From: Paulinella micropora
Lineage: Eukaryota; Cercozoa; Imbricatea; Euglyphida
DNA: 64,000 bases
Assembly (NCBI GenBank): GCA_009731375.1
Contig: BJOX01000260.1
Location: forward strand, 687,940-751,939
Direction: 5' to 3'
The position numbers were made by a program, and so were the translations under genes. The notes below the pieces were generated by a model. The model was given only the letters and a program-made list of their open reading frames with translations, was not told where the DNA came from and searched no databases. Position 1 is the stretch's first letter. Each line of letters opens with the position of its first letter. Of this stretch, positions 17,699 to 28,004 are shown piece after piece.

Positions 17699-18188
17699 AC
17701 ACACTCCTACGGGACGCTTGCTCAACTTGAAGTCGACCGAGACTGCCGAGCGCCTACGTCTATTCTACTGCGAAATTAAGATGCTTACATCAGACATTGA
17801 GGCAGAGACCCTCCTGAATCTGCCTCTCCCAGTCCACACTCTGAGCCCACTGGAAACACGCGGACACTACCGCATCGGCTTCCCCCAAGGTATGTTCATC
17901 GACCCGGAATTCATCGTGACGTTGAAGCCACAAGGACAGCCCGGAACACCAGGATCCAGCACGTATCCGATTGACGTGGACGCCAGCGAAGACGCAGCAT
18001 TCGCTGCAGTGTCCATCTCTAGCAGTTCGAGCTCCAGCAGTTCGAGCTCTAGCTCGGGCCTTGCACCGTCAGCACTCCGGGCCCCGCTTCCGCTTCACGA
18101 CCTTTCATGTACGTTGCTCCAAGCTCTTCTCTTGCCCCTACGACGCCCCGAGTGGCAAGGACAGCCTGTAACCCCGGACAGCCTGTAA
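17583..18188 (+). CDS. Unknown module ending in poly-Ser
   Basis: Residues 1-130 include LRLFYCEIKMLTSDIEAE and GHYRIGFPQGMFIDPEF. A Ser run (18012-18056) follows. The region just after, 18161-18200, contains a direct 17-bp repeat (CAGCCTGTAACCCCGGA twice). No family recognised. Confidence 0.35.
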   Translation: MKGYPVGVPCVRKETNFHPNPHIRIWEAGNTLAAQPVDRHTPTGRLLNLKSTETAERLRLFYCEIKMLTSDIEAETLLNLPLPVHTLSPLETRGHYRIGFPQGMFIDPEFIVTLKPQGQPGTPGSSTYPIDVDASEDAAFAAVSISSSSSSSSSSSSSGLAPSALRAPLPLHDLSCTLLQALLLPLRRPEWQGQPVTPDSL

Positions 18189-18429
18189 CCCCGGACAGCC
18201 GGCTCCGCACCGGAGACAGACGACGACGACGACGAGACAAAACCGGATTCGCCCCCGGCAGGTAGCCAACCACCTACGGCCACATCTTCATCGTGATCGT
18301 CTTCCTCAACTGCGGCGACATCGCCGTCCCACGCCATGCTCCCTACGTTCCCGACCAAGACAACAAGCGGAATGGCTCGAAACGAAGTACGCCCCTCTCG
18401 AACCAGCCCCTCAGCCTATCTACCCAGAT

Positions 18430-19566
18430 ATGTTCCGTCTTGCTGCCATCAATCCCGATCTACGAACGGACATGCGCCTTAAGATTTTGAGGCAGCTCAA
18501 CTTTTACGCGCACATGGACTGGATTTGTTGCGTCTCCTCTGGCGGACTCAACGCGGCTACAGCCTACCTTACAGACAAGCTAGACCCGGATCAGCAACGC
18601 TACCTCTGGTACAACTTGGCCCATTGGATCGATGTCGGACAACGAGCGGATAAGCCTTTTCTCCAACGCGAACTAGACTTCGACGCCGGTACCCGACAAG
18701 ACCTTCCCGATGGCCTCTTTGCCTTCCGCGCTTCACGTAAAGCATGCCTTACACCCCATTTACCATGGTGTATTTGCACAGGTAAACACTGCGCAGGTAG
18801 CAAGCCCTCCGATCTACCTACACAGCCATCATTTTGGCTTTCCGCTATTAACCCCAGCCTACACATCTACTTACGACGGGAGATCCTTTCGGAACTCAAC
18901 TACTTCAGCAACTGCGGCCTCATCATCCCGTACTCTTTGGATCGCGCTTTCTTCAACGCATCAGGAGCCATCAACGGTGTGGCAAGCGTCAAAGACAAAG
19001 AGCGCGTTTGGCGGAGACTCGCTGAACTAGTCATCAAGGGGGAAAATAGTGTAGACCCTATTTGGTGTTCAATAGATACCGTACCATCACTCAACAGTAA
19101 CCAGTTCGCCTATAATGTCCCCGACGGCATTTTCGCATGGCAAGCGCTTCACCCCAACAAGACACATCAAGTGTGGTGCAAGTGTGGCTACGGCGATTGC
19201 CTTCACATCGACACTACTGGCGCTACAGGGACACGCAAGCCTAAACCGAAACCAGTTCGACCAGCTTTCAGCAGTAGTCTTGGTGGCAACCCCCGCTACA
19301 AGAAAAACCGCAAACACATGCAACGCGCTAAGCGGACCAGATATCCGCCGGCCGGCGATGGCAAGTATCAACCCGACCAGGTATATCCGACCAGCCAACA
19401 GGGCCGCACTGCCCATTATGGTCAGACAGCCCCTCGGCCCGTCCAAAACCCGAATTACAAGCCACCTCCGCGCCCACAGCATCGTTTTGCGGCTCCAACA
19501 CAGCGCCGCCACTTCTACACTTCTACATGTACTCTCGGTCTGGTACCGGACACTAGCAGCGATTGA
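18430..19566 (+). CDS. Protein with two tandem Cys-ended repeats (378 aa)
   Basis: Two homologous units are visible. The first opens RLAAINPDLRTDMRLKILRQ and ends WCICTGKHC. The second opens WLSAINPSLHIYLRREILSE and ends WCKCGYGDC. Between these points both share spaced motifs: a YLWYNLAHWIDVG/RVWRRLAELVIKG helix, DLPDGLFAF/NVPDGIFAW, and the terminal C.C....C group that could bind zinc. A basic, Pro-rich tail with KKNRKHMQRAKR follows. The duplication inside a retroelement accessory frame is unusual. Gag duplication or a captured gene are both possible. Function unknown. Confidence 0.45.
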   Translation: MFRLAAINPDLRTDMRLKILRQLNFYAHMDWICCVSSGGLNAATAYLTDKLDPDQQRYLWYNLAHWIDVGQRADKPFLQRELDFDAGTRQDLPDGLFAFRASRKACLTPHLPWCICTGKHCAGSKPSDLPTQPSFWLSAINPSLHIYLRREILSELNYFSNCGLIIPYSLDRAFFNASGAINGVASVKDKERVWRRLAELVIKGENSVDPIWCSIDTVPSLNSNQFAYNVPDGIFAWQALHPNKTHQVWCKCGYGDCLHIDTTGATGTRKPKPKPVRPAFSSSLGGNPRYKKNRKHMQRAKRTRYPPAGDGKYQPDQVYPTSQQGRTAHYGQTAPRPVQNPNYKPPPRPQHRFAAPTQRRHFYTSTCTLGLVPDTSSD

Positions 19567-19952
19567 ATACCAAACAGGGTCGGGCGTGACCATCAAGTCT
19601 GGAGCACTCTCCAGACACCGCCCTATTCTTACCGCCGGATCCTTCCACCATGGCTCTTCCCCACCGGGAAGTCACAGTCCTCGCTGTAAAGGATCCTCCA
19701 TACTTCGATCCCGCCATGGCGGAGCTCGCTGCAACATGCCCGGACCCGCGCATGCTTTACTGTACGGCAACGACGGTTAGTGGAACACAGACCACCCCGT
19801 GAATTCTCATTTCTGAGAGACTTTGCCGCGACTTTCTAGACAAACAGGCCGCCAAACTTACCGCGCCGCCTGCGCCCAAATACGCACCTGAAGTCGTCAA
19901 CTCCGGCCTCACTGCAGAACAACAACGACTTGTATGTGCCCTNNNNNNNNNN

Positions 19953-21449
19953 GTATGGGCCCTCCTCGAAGAATTCGACGATGTCTTCCAAGATAAAGCA
20001 GGTGTCTTCAATCATACTGTCGTGTCGCTCATCCTCAAACCGGGAGCTAAACCAATTGCGGTGCAATGCCCAAATTGGACTCCAGCGGTACACCAATACC
20101 TCAAAGGTTGGGCGATGGACGTTCTTACAGCCGGCCTCTGGTCCATGGCCTCTGCAAATTGTGCCTGGGCTAGTCGAGCCTGCCCCGTAGGAAAGTTTGA
20201 AGACTTAGCAAAGGAGGTCATCCGCGACATACGCAACGTCTACGACTACCGCGGTGCAAACGACAACCTCCACCTGCCTGTGCCAGGTTTACCCAACCCG
20301 GATCAATACCGCAAACTCTGGCACTACCTCAGTTCTATCGACATGGTCGACGGCTTCACGCATCTGAGACTCAATCCAGATGACGGTAGCCGCGATATTC
20401 TCGCTGTTTGGACACCCTTAGGACTCCTAGTTCCTAATTTTATGCCTCAAGGTGTTCACCGCGCCCCGGGAGACTTTCAACGCGCTATGGACAAGTCCTT
20501 CAACCATTTGGACTTTTGGAATAAATCCGCTTCGGCCTACCTCGGCGACGTCACAGACGGCTCCAACGACTTCGATACCCATCTTCGCGAGCTCCGATAC
20601 ATCTTTCAAGCCATGCGAGACTCCGGCCTCCACGGTTCGGCCCGGAAACTACGCTTAGGCTATCGCGAGCTCAACATTCTGGGCAAACGCTGCAGCAATA
20701 AAGGTATCGCCGCAGATTCTTCCAAGGTCGACGCTATTCTCAAGCTAGCCGACCCATCCAACGTCTCTGAAGTCCGATCAGTCTTAGGTATGACCAACTT
20801 CATCCAAGCCCATATCCCTGACTATTCCCGATTAGTGGCACCTCTGACCAATCTTCTCAAATCCACTCACGCTCGGCCCTCCGGTGCCCCTTACCTGACC
20901 CGAGATGAGCGGAAATGCGTGAAGAAGCTCCGCCGTGTCCTCACTACGCTCCCCATTCTGGTGAAGTATGAGCCGTCGCAACGACTCTACCTCCGGACGG
21001 ACGCAAGCCAGATCGGCATTGGCGGCGCACTTCATAATGGCCCAGAGCGCAACGCTCCGATCATCCAATACTTCTCCCAGAAGCTTACAAACACGCAAAC
21101 ACGATGGGCGACCTACGTTCGTGAAGCCTACGGCGTCATCTACGGTATTCAACAGTGCCGCTACTACATCGATGCCAGCGATCACGAACTCACCATCGTC
21201 ACAGACCACCGGCCCCTTTTGTGGCTATGGCACGCTCGCAGCCCCATGGTCGTCAACTGGGTTTTGGAGCACCTTCAGACGATTCGATTCAAAGTCGAAT
21301 ACCTACCAGGTAAGCAAACCCAACTCTCCGACGGTCTCTCACGTGTCCCTTGCATCGCCCCCGGCCAGCCCACCCTGATTGGCGAAGCCGAGGCGACTCT
21401 CCAGCTTCTATCCACCATTCCAGCACCCCAGGCTCTACCCTTTGGTTAG
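19953..21449 (+). CDS. Reverse transcriptase and RNase H of the Ty3-type element
   Basis: The frame opens at the edge of a 10-N gap with VWALLEEFDDVFQDK, the usual Ty3 RT lead. Motif A is SSIDMVDGFTHL, with its Asp kept. Motif C reads AYLGDVTDG where YxDD is expected, so one of the two catalytic Asp is Gly. RNase H follows with LRTDASQIGIGGAL, REAYGVIYGIQ and VTDHRPLLWLW, keeping Asp, Glu and Asp. The protein ends soon after VEYLPGKQTQLSDGLSR, the standard end of the RNase H and connection region. The sequence then continues as integrase in another frame. The copy may be catalytically dead. Confidence 0.85.
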   Translation, partial: VWALLEEFDDVFQDKAGVFNHTVVSLILKPGAKPIAVQCPNWTPAVHQYLKGWAMDVLTAGLWSMASANCAWASRACPVGKFEDLAKEVIRDIRNVYDYRGANDNLHLPVPGLPNPDQYRKLWHYLSSIDMVDGFTHLRLNPDDGSRDILAVWTPLGLLVPNFMPQGVHRAPGDFQRAMDKSFNHLDFWNKSASAYLGDVTDGSNDFDTHLRELRYIFQAMRDSGLHGSARKLRLGYRELNILGKRCSNKGIAADSSKVDAILKLADPSNVSEVRSVLGMTNFIQAHIPDYSRLVAPLTNLLKSTHARPSGAPYLTRDERKCVKKLRRVLTTLPILVKYEPSQRLYLRTDASQIGIGGALHNGPERNAPIIQYFSQKLTNTQTRWATYVREAYGVIYGIQQCRYYIDASDHELTIVTDHRPLLWLWHARSPMVVNWVLEHLQTIRFKVEYLPGKQTQLSDGLSRVPCIAPGQPTLIGEAEATLQLLSTIPAPQALPFG

Positions 21450-22282
21450 CAGTTGAAGGCACAAACGCGGCACTGGATACCCATCTCAAGTCCCTATCTT
21501 GCCGGATCCTCCGCGGCGGCCCCACTCTACGTAGCATTCAAGCCCCATGGGACTTGGCCATTGTCATTCCCTCTGCTGAACGCTCCCCGATGGTTGCCCG
21601 CGACATGTTCGCTCTCCGCAAGCCCTTCGCACTGCTCATGCCTCAAGACTTGGTTCATTGCGTCCCCGATGAAACTCTTCCGCAGACGATCGTCGAGCAG
21701 TGCCGCAAGATCTTATTCCTTGACGACGACCTCGTCTGGCTCGTACATGGACTTGGAATGGAGCAACACGTCATCTCAGTCTCCGCCGGCTCAGCAGAGC
21801 TGATCCTCCGACAAGGTATCGCAGTCAAGGTTTATGTCCCAGAAGAGCTACGCCGTCCCTTTTTCAATTATGCCCACCTCATGCAGAACCACGCCAAGGC
21901 GCCGACACTCGTCCCCTTTATCAAGGAGCGCTACATTTGGTTCCGCACAGACGGTATGGATATCATGCATCATGACGTCCTCGCCGCCCTCCGTGACTGC
22001 CACTTTTGCCAACTAGTCCACGCCCGCCTGACCCTTAACCACGGCCGATATTCATCGCTCACATGGACGCATCAAGGACAGGGCATCGGCCTCGACCACG
22101 TTCACATCGGCATCCCCGGCGTCACCTCTCAGTACATACTGACCATCGTCGATCTTTTCTCGGGATTTCTCCAATTTTATCCCATGCGTCTCGACATCCG
22201 CGGAAGAAACAATGGAACTCATCCTCAATCGATGGGCCTACATCTTTGGTTTTCCGAAGTCTATCTTCTCCGATTACCATAG
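21426..22282 (+). CDS. Integrase, N-terminal and first core part
   Basis: After a linker, an HHCC-like zinc domain can be read (AHLMQNHAKAPTL, later CHFCQLVHA). The core starts with GLDHVHIGIP and TIVDLFSGFLQFYPMR, supplying the first catalytic Asp in the usual context. Near 22200 the coding frame changes by one base, and the rest of the core is in the next frame. The entry point from RNase H, around 21430, is also a frame change, so pol as it stands is not one continuous frame. Confidence 0.7.
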
Positions 22283-23441
22283 TTCTTTCGTTGGCACGTT
22301 GGCCAAACGATTTTGCAGCGTAGCCGGCGTCGAATGGCTCACCACCGCGCCCTACTCGCATCATCAACTCGGCTACGTTGAATGTCGCCACAAAGCTATC
22401 CGCACGGCTATCCAGTCTCTCCCTAAGGCAGAAAAGACCAACTGGCCCAGCATCATCCCTTCTCTCTCCTTCGCTCAGAACACATACGTTTCTACAGCAA
22501 CCGGCACTACTGCCTTTGAAGGAATGCTCGCCCGCAAGCCCCGCTGCACGTTGGACTTCTTCGACTCGCCGGAGATTGTCAATGCCCGCGCTACCGCTTC
22601 CAGCGCCGCCCTTGACGCATCACCGACACTGTCAATACAGTCGGCCGAACAGATCGCACTGTTAAACAGCGCCCGCACCGCTGTCACAACTTACATCAGC
22701 GCGTGCACCACCGTTACCCGCACCCGGTCCGTCGCTCAAAAGAACAAAGGCCGCCGCAAGGCTGTCAAGGAATGGAAAGTAAACGCGACAGTCTCCGTCT
22801 ACCGCCCCAAGCCTTCCAAGCAAGGCATTCCAGCCTCCTCCGTTCTTCAGTTTGACGGCCCCTACACCATCGTTGAGCAGGTCAGCTCAAACTGCTTCAA
22901 GCTGCGTCATCTCAAGACCAACAAGGTACTGAAACGCATCGACCGCTCACACCTCGCTCCGTATACTGCACCCACTGACGGCCTCGCCCCGCTCAACACG
23001 GTCGCAGTAGACGATCACGACGACGACTCAGTCAACAACACCATCGGCGAAGTCGTAGCATTCATCGACCGCGATCAGGTTAAACTTGGCATCGTTTTAG
23101 ACGAGGACCCAGAGAACGAGGAAAACGACCTCGTAGTTCACCAGCTCGGTACGACCTCAGACAAGAACCCTCTCTTCCGTCCCATCTACGAAGATACAAA
23201 GGATCAAACCACTATCAAACGCTGGGGTAATCCCTTGGCCCACTGGAAGCCCCTTCTCTTCGACACAACAAAAGATCAACTCGTTCATCGACACATCGAG
23301 TGGCGCTCTCACAAGACCAACAAAGACAAAGGCCGACTTCCAGCCAGCGTTCTTAAGCGTCTCAAAGGCCCTCTCATCACCAGCGAATCCTTCCCACTTC
23401 ATATCTTCAAGAAGGGTAAGCAAGCTACATCGAAGGAATAG
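22212..23441 (+). CDS. Integrase, second core part with GPY/F-like module and extra C-terminal tail
   Basis: FGFPKSIFSDYHSSFVG gives the second catalytic Asp and GYVECRHKAIRTAI the Glu of the DDE core. LQFDGPYTIVEQVSSN is a GPY/F module, found at the end of many Ty3/gypsy integrases. After it come about 170 residues including an acidic stretch (DDHDDDS, DEDPENEEND) and a basic end (HKTNKDKGRLPASVLKR). This is longer than usual and without the chromodomain signature I would look for. TAG ends it at 23441. Confidence 0.75.
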   Translation: MELILNRWAYIFGFPKSIFSDYHSSFVGTLAKRFCSVAGVEWLTTAPYSHHQLGYVECRHKAIRTAIQSLPKAEKTNWPSIIPSLSFAQNTYVSTATGTTAFEGMLARKPRCTLDFFDSPEIVNARATASSAALDASPTLSIQSAEQIALLNSARTAVTTYISACTTVTRTRSVAQKNKGRRKAVKEWKVNATVSVYRPKPSKQGIPASSVLQFDGPYTIVEQVSSNCFKLRHLKTNKVLKRIDRSHLAPYTAPTDGLAPLNTVAVDDHDDDSVNNTIGEVVAFIDRDQVKLGIVLDEDPENEENDLVVHQLGTTSDKNPLFRPIYEDTKDQTTIKRWGNPLAHWKPLLFDTTKDQLVHRHIEWRSHKTNKDKGRLPASVLKRLKGPLITSESFPLHIFKKGKQATSKE

Positions 23442-25327
23442 CCACCTCAATACTCTCAAGTGTGTTTTACACATCGTACCGGCTTCACCCGCCACAGCCC
23501 AGCGCTTTTCCCACTTGGCCCGCCATCGTCCCTAGACGAGCTACGCCACGACCAGAGTATCCCTGTAAGTCCTTGGTCGCCTTTTATGCCTGCAGGTCAA
23601 CAATCATCCTCATCGAATCTGAACACCTCAGTGATTATATTGGCATGGCATAATTGGTGCATTAAATTTGGTTCATCTCGGCTGTGCGATACATGGCCAC
23701 CTAGCTTTCTACTGCTCGACGTCAGCTCCCTGGTATCAACGCATCGCTACTGCGCCTCAATTGTCTCAGTTCCGCTTCCGCATCCCGATATCCGGCCCCG
23801 GCTGATCTCCGTCTACACTGCGCTACACATCGACGCACTTCTTTTTCATCCTCCTCCTGGATTTAAAGACTCTCAGATTCATCTTTCTCAGCCTTTTCTC
23901 CTACTTTTTTTTTTCTGAGACAAGTCACTGACCAATCGTTAGTCACTCGCTCTGTACGCAACTCTACTCAACCGTTAGGTCGGGGGGGGGGGGGGAGCTA
24001 TCAGACTGAGCACTTTAACGACCGGCCCGTTAGATTCTCCTCTGCACGACGTTTCGACTTCACTAACTAGCTTTCGATTTCGTCCAGGAATGACTTAAAA
24101 CGATTTAATCAAAGTTTTTACAGCAATCATGATTGCCATTTTCCCCTTCTCCATTGTCTTTTGAGAGTCCCATGATATACCGAAACCCACAACTTGAATT
24201 ACTGTGAATTTTGGGGAACACAGTCAAGAGCCTTCATAACATAAAAATGATAATTGGCCCGTGCACTGCGTGCACAGCCATGAGTTTGGCTCCGAAAGAT
24301 TTTCCCAAATGAAAGTTCAGGACTGTTTTTACTTGAAGATGTTACAACTTGTTCAATTTCAAGTGTCACACGAAACCAACTCACAATCTACGCTCACCCA
24401 CGATCGTACGTTGCACCCATGACCTGCAAACAAGTAGAAACCTACGTAATAAACGAAGTGACCTCTCAGCTATTTACTGGTATTTCACCTACTCTCAGGA
24501 CATAGAGACTTTTAATAAGAGTTCGTTGTGTATTTATCCCTTGGGGATGTATCCACTGAAACTCACAGGCACATAACCAAATGGGAAAAACCTTCGTAAC
24601 TGCTTCTTGAAGATAAACCGGCACTCGGGGCGTCCCCCTCCTACCGGCTTGCGACTTCCACGAAACAGAAATTTAACAATACTGAAACAATTCCCGCCAG
24701 TCCAACTGCCGACGTCACACAAAAGATGTACCTCTAGACTCGAAATTGACACACGAAACTGCCTGATATGGGTAATAAGGGTAATGGTAAAAGCTGGTGC
24801 CACCAGTACCAGAAAAGGTACTCTAATTGACTGTATTAATTACTAATAATACTACTAACCGTGACGATTACTGCTAACGTATAAAAATAGCAATACGGAC
24901 ATAACTGAGGAGGAAGGGTCTAATTAATTGTCCAATGCTTCCCGGTAGTCAGGCCTGGCAGGCCAGGCCCGGATCGTATCAGACTCTTCGGTAGAGCCAT
25001 TACAAGTCACGTAGTAGACTATCATCGGACCGGGAACAAAGTCACCGTCGAGACTGGGTATGTGAGCCTGTATTACCGACGACAAGCGGTAAATGATTTA
25101 AGTCTTTGCGCTCATTTTTCGCAATCAATAGTTCATGCATGAAAATGCAGGACACATCGTTGGGAAGGCTCGTGTCGGGTCCGAGCGTTCAAAGGATAGC
25201 TTCAACATATCGGAACACCACGATTGATGCAGAGCGATAAGATCGAAGTTGAATGATTTCGCCATTTGAGTGTTGGAGGCTTTGGTAATATTAAAAGCCC
25301 ACTGCCGGCGGGGTGCCGGGGATGCGA
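23442..25327. other. No gene seen; 3' flank of the Ty3-type element, then AT-rich sequence
   Basis: 23442-23920 is GC-balanced and may include the element's 3' untranslated region. A possible TATA-like ATTTAAAGAC lies near 23861, but no second copy was found to prove an LTR. A G14 run lies at 23981-23994. 24000-25327 is AT-rich with many stops in all frames, and only a GGCCTGGCAGGCCAGGCC palindrome near 24950 stands out. Confidence 0.5.
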
Positions 25328-25790
25328 TCAATTTACTATGATTTTCAAATCGAGCAGGGTTGGTAGGTAATCGCTATTGGCAGTGAGGCGAGAAGCGGCA
25401 GCCTGCACCGCGTTGCGCCGCGCACCACTGTGTCTCAGGTCCAGCATGTGCAACGCCAAGCCGGATTGAAGAAGCACCTCCAAGCAGCGAGCGCTGACGT
25501 TCGGGCAATATGTCAGAAAAAGCTGCTGGAGCGGCAGACCGTGCAACTCGCGCAAACTAGCCTCGTCTATCTTGTTGTGTGCTAGATCCAATTGCTGCAG
25601 GGGCAGAGAAGCTGCCGACAGCGCCCTCAGCCCGTTGAGATCAACTAAGGCACAGTTCCGCAGGATTAGCGTATGTAAGGCCAGACCGCGGAGAGCGCCT
25701 AGTCCCGTATGATCCACTCGCGTGAAGCTCAAGCTGAGCCAACGCAGCGAACGAGGCAGCATTTTCATACCAACAACCACGGTATGTTGA
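25328..25790 (-). CDS. Leucine-rich-repeat protein, last exon
   Basis: Successive LRR units can be read on the minus strand: LRWLSLSFTRV, LHTLILRNCALV, LQQLDLAHNKI, LQQLFLTYCPNV and LHMLDLRHSGA, each about 24-28 residues apart, typical of the RNI-like or F-box/LRR class. The frame closes at TAA 25328. The upstream limit is approximate, because the first LRR has been duplicated together with its flanks into the tandem array just upstream. LRR proteins mediate protein binding. The partner is unknown. Confidence 0.65.
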
Positions 25791-26400
25791 CATGGCTTAG
25801 AGAGAACCAAAAATCTCGTGGGATTTGCGTGATTTTCCGGAAAATTTAAGCTCAAATGGAGCAAATGCAGCGAACGCAGCGAATTAGACAGATACGACAT
25901 GAATACACCCACAGTAAATTGACATGTAACAGGGGAGCAAAAAGCAAAATCTCACTGCATTTGCAGTGATTTCCGGGAAGAAGCTCAAGCTGAGCAAACG
26001 CAGCGAACAATGCAGACACCACATATCTACAGCGAGCGCGAACATGTAGGAGGAAAAATCTCGCTGTATTTGCTGTGATTTCCCGGAAAGACGTGGAAAC
26101 GACATACTGCAACTACAGTAACATCGACACATAAGAGGTGAGCAAAAATCATGCGATATTTGCGGTGATTGTCCGGAAACTTTAAGCTCAAACAGAGCAA
26201 ACGCAGCGAACGACGCAGACAACACATACCTACAGCGTGGACATGTAAGACGGGGAGCAAAAGCCTCACGGTGAATTCCCGGAAAATTTAAGCTCAAGCT
26301 GAGCAAACGCAGCGAACGATGCAGATACGACATATCTACAGCCACAGTGCATCGACATGTAAGAGAGGAGCGGATTTGCCCGATAATTTTGCGCGTTTTC
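25728..26400 (-). repeat. Tandem duplication of an LRR exon start with intron sequence (about 5 units of 110-140 bp)
   Basis: Units begin near 25735, 25845, 25984, 26180 and 26290. Each holds, on the minus strand, an ACATGTC..TGTAGGTATG-like boundary, a TCGTTCGCTGCGTTTGCTC core (encoding SLRLLSLSLNF-like LRR) and a TTTCCGG..ATTGCAGTGA-like tail. Copies differ by substitutions and short deletions, and most carry stops in frame. Confidence 0.65.
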
Positions 26401-26427
26401 GCATGCAAATTTGTCAGGCCGACCTAC

Positions 26428-26527
26428 CTAAGTTAGTGATGGTTTCGCAGTCTGTGAGGTCGAGTATTTCCACAGGCAGGTGTTGCAGCTGCTGTAGGTC
26501 TTGGTCCTTGATGTTGGAGCCGGCCTG
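26428..26527 (-). CDS. LRR exon
   Basis: Read on the minus strand between an AG and a GTAGGT donor, it encodes QQLQHLPVEILDLTDCETIT, a clear LRR. It probably belongs to the same gene as the exons on both sides. Confidence 0.55.
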
Positions 26528-26690
26528 CTCACAGCGATACCACACAGTAATGTGAGATCAGTGGACACTTTAGTTTCCATGGCCGCTATGCCACACTTGT
26601 TGCCCAACAAAGCCTTTTTGTATCCGTAACAGAATACATAAAAACATATATACACAGCCTGTTTACAGCCATAATAGATATACATGTTAC

Positions 26691-26749
26691 CAGGTTGAGT
26701 TTCTGCAGGGATTTCAGTCCGGCCAGGTGCTGCAGCTTGCCGTCGCAAC
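26691..26749 (-). CDS. Short LRR exon
   Basis: Between TTCAAG and a GTAACA donor the minus strand encodes LQHLAGLKSLQKLNL, one LRR. Boundaries are inferred from splice-like dinucleotides only. Confidence 0.5.
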
Positions 26750-26892
26750 CTTGAACATGATTTAGGAAAACGTTTTGCTTTGACGATTACTGTAGTTGTA
26801 ACCACAAGGACAGCTTCCACAGTGTGTGTTGCTGTTGTTATTATTTCGATTTGTTGTTGAATTGCTGCTGTTGTTGCTAAACCTCACCTTAC

Positions 26893-27064
26893 CGGGGATT
26901 TCCAGACGGCGTAAGTTTGTCGTGTTCAGAAGACAGGACAGGCTTTCCCCGCCTAACAACCCTTCATCCGCGTGGACCACCAGCGATTGCAGTGAGGGAA
27001 CGCCACGGGGCAAGAGCGAGTTGAGGTCACGTCCCGGGAGCTGCGAGACGGAGAGGTGCAGCGA
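26893..27064 (-). CDS. LRR exon
   Basis: An acceptor TTTTTTGTAATCCAG and a donor GTAAGG frame a 172-base minus-strand exon. It encodes SLHLSVSQLPGRDLNSLLP, VPSLQSLVVHADEGLL and NLRRLEIPG, two LRR units. This is the best-defined splice pair of the locus. Confidence 0.6.
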
Positions 27065-27297
27065 CTGGATTACAAAAAACATAACACGCAGACATAATAA
27101 CTTCCTAGTCCTTACGGACAAGTGTGTCGTTCTCAGATTTTATTCGTCGCTACGTCTTGTGCAGTATCTTGTTGGAAAGCTCTGACCATGAGCTTTCCGA
27201 TGAGAAATGACACAGGCATCGGACGCAAATGAGGACTGAGAACGAACGCTTGAAGTCATCGCTCATTATAATTAAGAACTGAGAAAACTTCTCATAC

Positions 27298-27434
27298 CTG
27301 CAGAGGCATTCCTACTAAAACTCTGCCAAGCGCTTCCGACAAGCGAACTGTGCGGTTGTGGCTCCACACCGTGAGGGCCTCCAGCCTTAGCCCCTGAAGA
27401 CTGTACAGACTGATATCGCTGTCTCCTACCACAC
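27298..27434 (-). CDS. LRR exon next to a (GATA)n intron
   Basis: The minus strand reads VGDSDISLYSLQGLRLEAL, TVWSHNRTVRLSEALG and VGMPLQ between CTCGTAG and the GTATGA donor. The upstream intron is mainly (GATA)n (27440-27510). Confidence 0.55.
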
Positions 27435-27445
27435 CTACGAGACAG

Positions 27446-27497
<52 letters not shown>

Positions 27498-27515
27498 GGA
27501 TAGATAGATACACAC

Positions 27516-27707
27516 CGTCCAGTGTCAAAGCACGTAGGCTGGATAATCTTCGTAGCCAGCGCTCAGGAGCCAATAAGGACACACCACTCACCATTAATTC
27601 GTGCGTGTGTTTGTGAGAGAGTGCAGCGGCCGTGTCAAAGGAGTCGCACAGCAGCGAGGAAAATCGCCGACCAAGCCATCCTATCACTTTATCAGGGACA
27701 ATGGCAC
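27516..27707 (-). CDS. Exon encoding GAIVPDKVIGWLG and an LRR
   Basis: Between CGCTAG and a GTGTGT donor the minus strand reads GAIVPDKVIGWLGRRFSSLL, then SHKHTHELMV and WLRRLSSLRALTLDG in one frame. The first part resembles the start of an F-box- or LRR-type domain. Truncated copies of it recur upstream. Confidence 0.5.
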
Positions 27708-27720
27708 CTAGCGATAGCAG

Positions 27721-27748
27721 TGTGTGTGTGTGTGTGTAAAGTGGATAT

Positions 27749-27780
<32 letters not shown>

Positions 27781-27916
27781 ATGAGAGATGAGAGAGAGAG
27801 AGAGAATGAGAGAAGAGAGAGAGAGAGAGAGCCATCGCAGCATCTCGTCTGGAACAATAGCCCCTAGTGAGAGCGTGGTTGTGTGTGTATTTGTGTGTGT
27901 GTGTATGTGTGTTGTG

Positions 27917-28004
<88 letters not shown>

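Larger units (their letters stand above)
12247..23441 (+). mobile_element. Ty3/gypsy-type retroelement, long and frame-broken
   Basis: Order along the plus strand: gag-like frame, zinc knuckle, protease-like motif, about 6 kb of short frames with poly-Ser linkers, reverse transcriptase, RNase H, integrase with a GPY/F-like module, and a C-terminal tail. The pol order RT-RH-IN is that of Ty3/gypsy. No LTR pair could be recognised. The left end abuts the 510-aa gene directly, so the 5' end is probably truncated or unusual. At least four frame changes and one 10-N gap (19943-19952) interrupt it, so it is probably a defective copy. Confidence 0.8.

Noticed and set aside
12247-24100. LTR pair bounding the Ty3-type element
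   Set aside because: I looked for a shared end sequence before 12.3 kb and after 23.4 kb and found none that I could support by eye.
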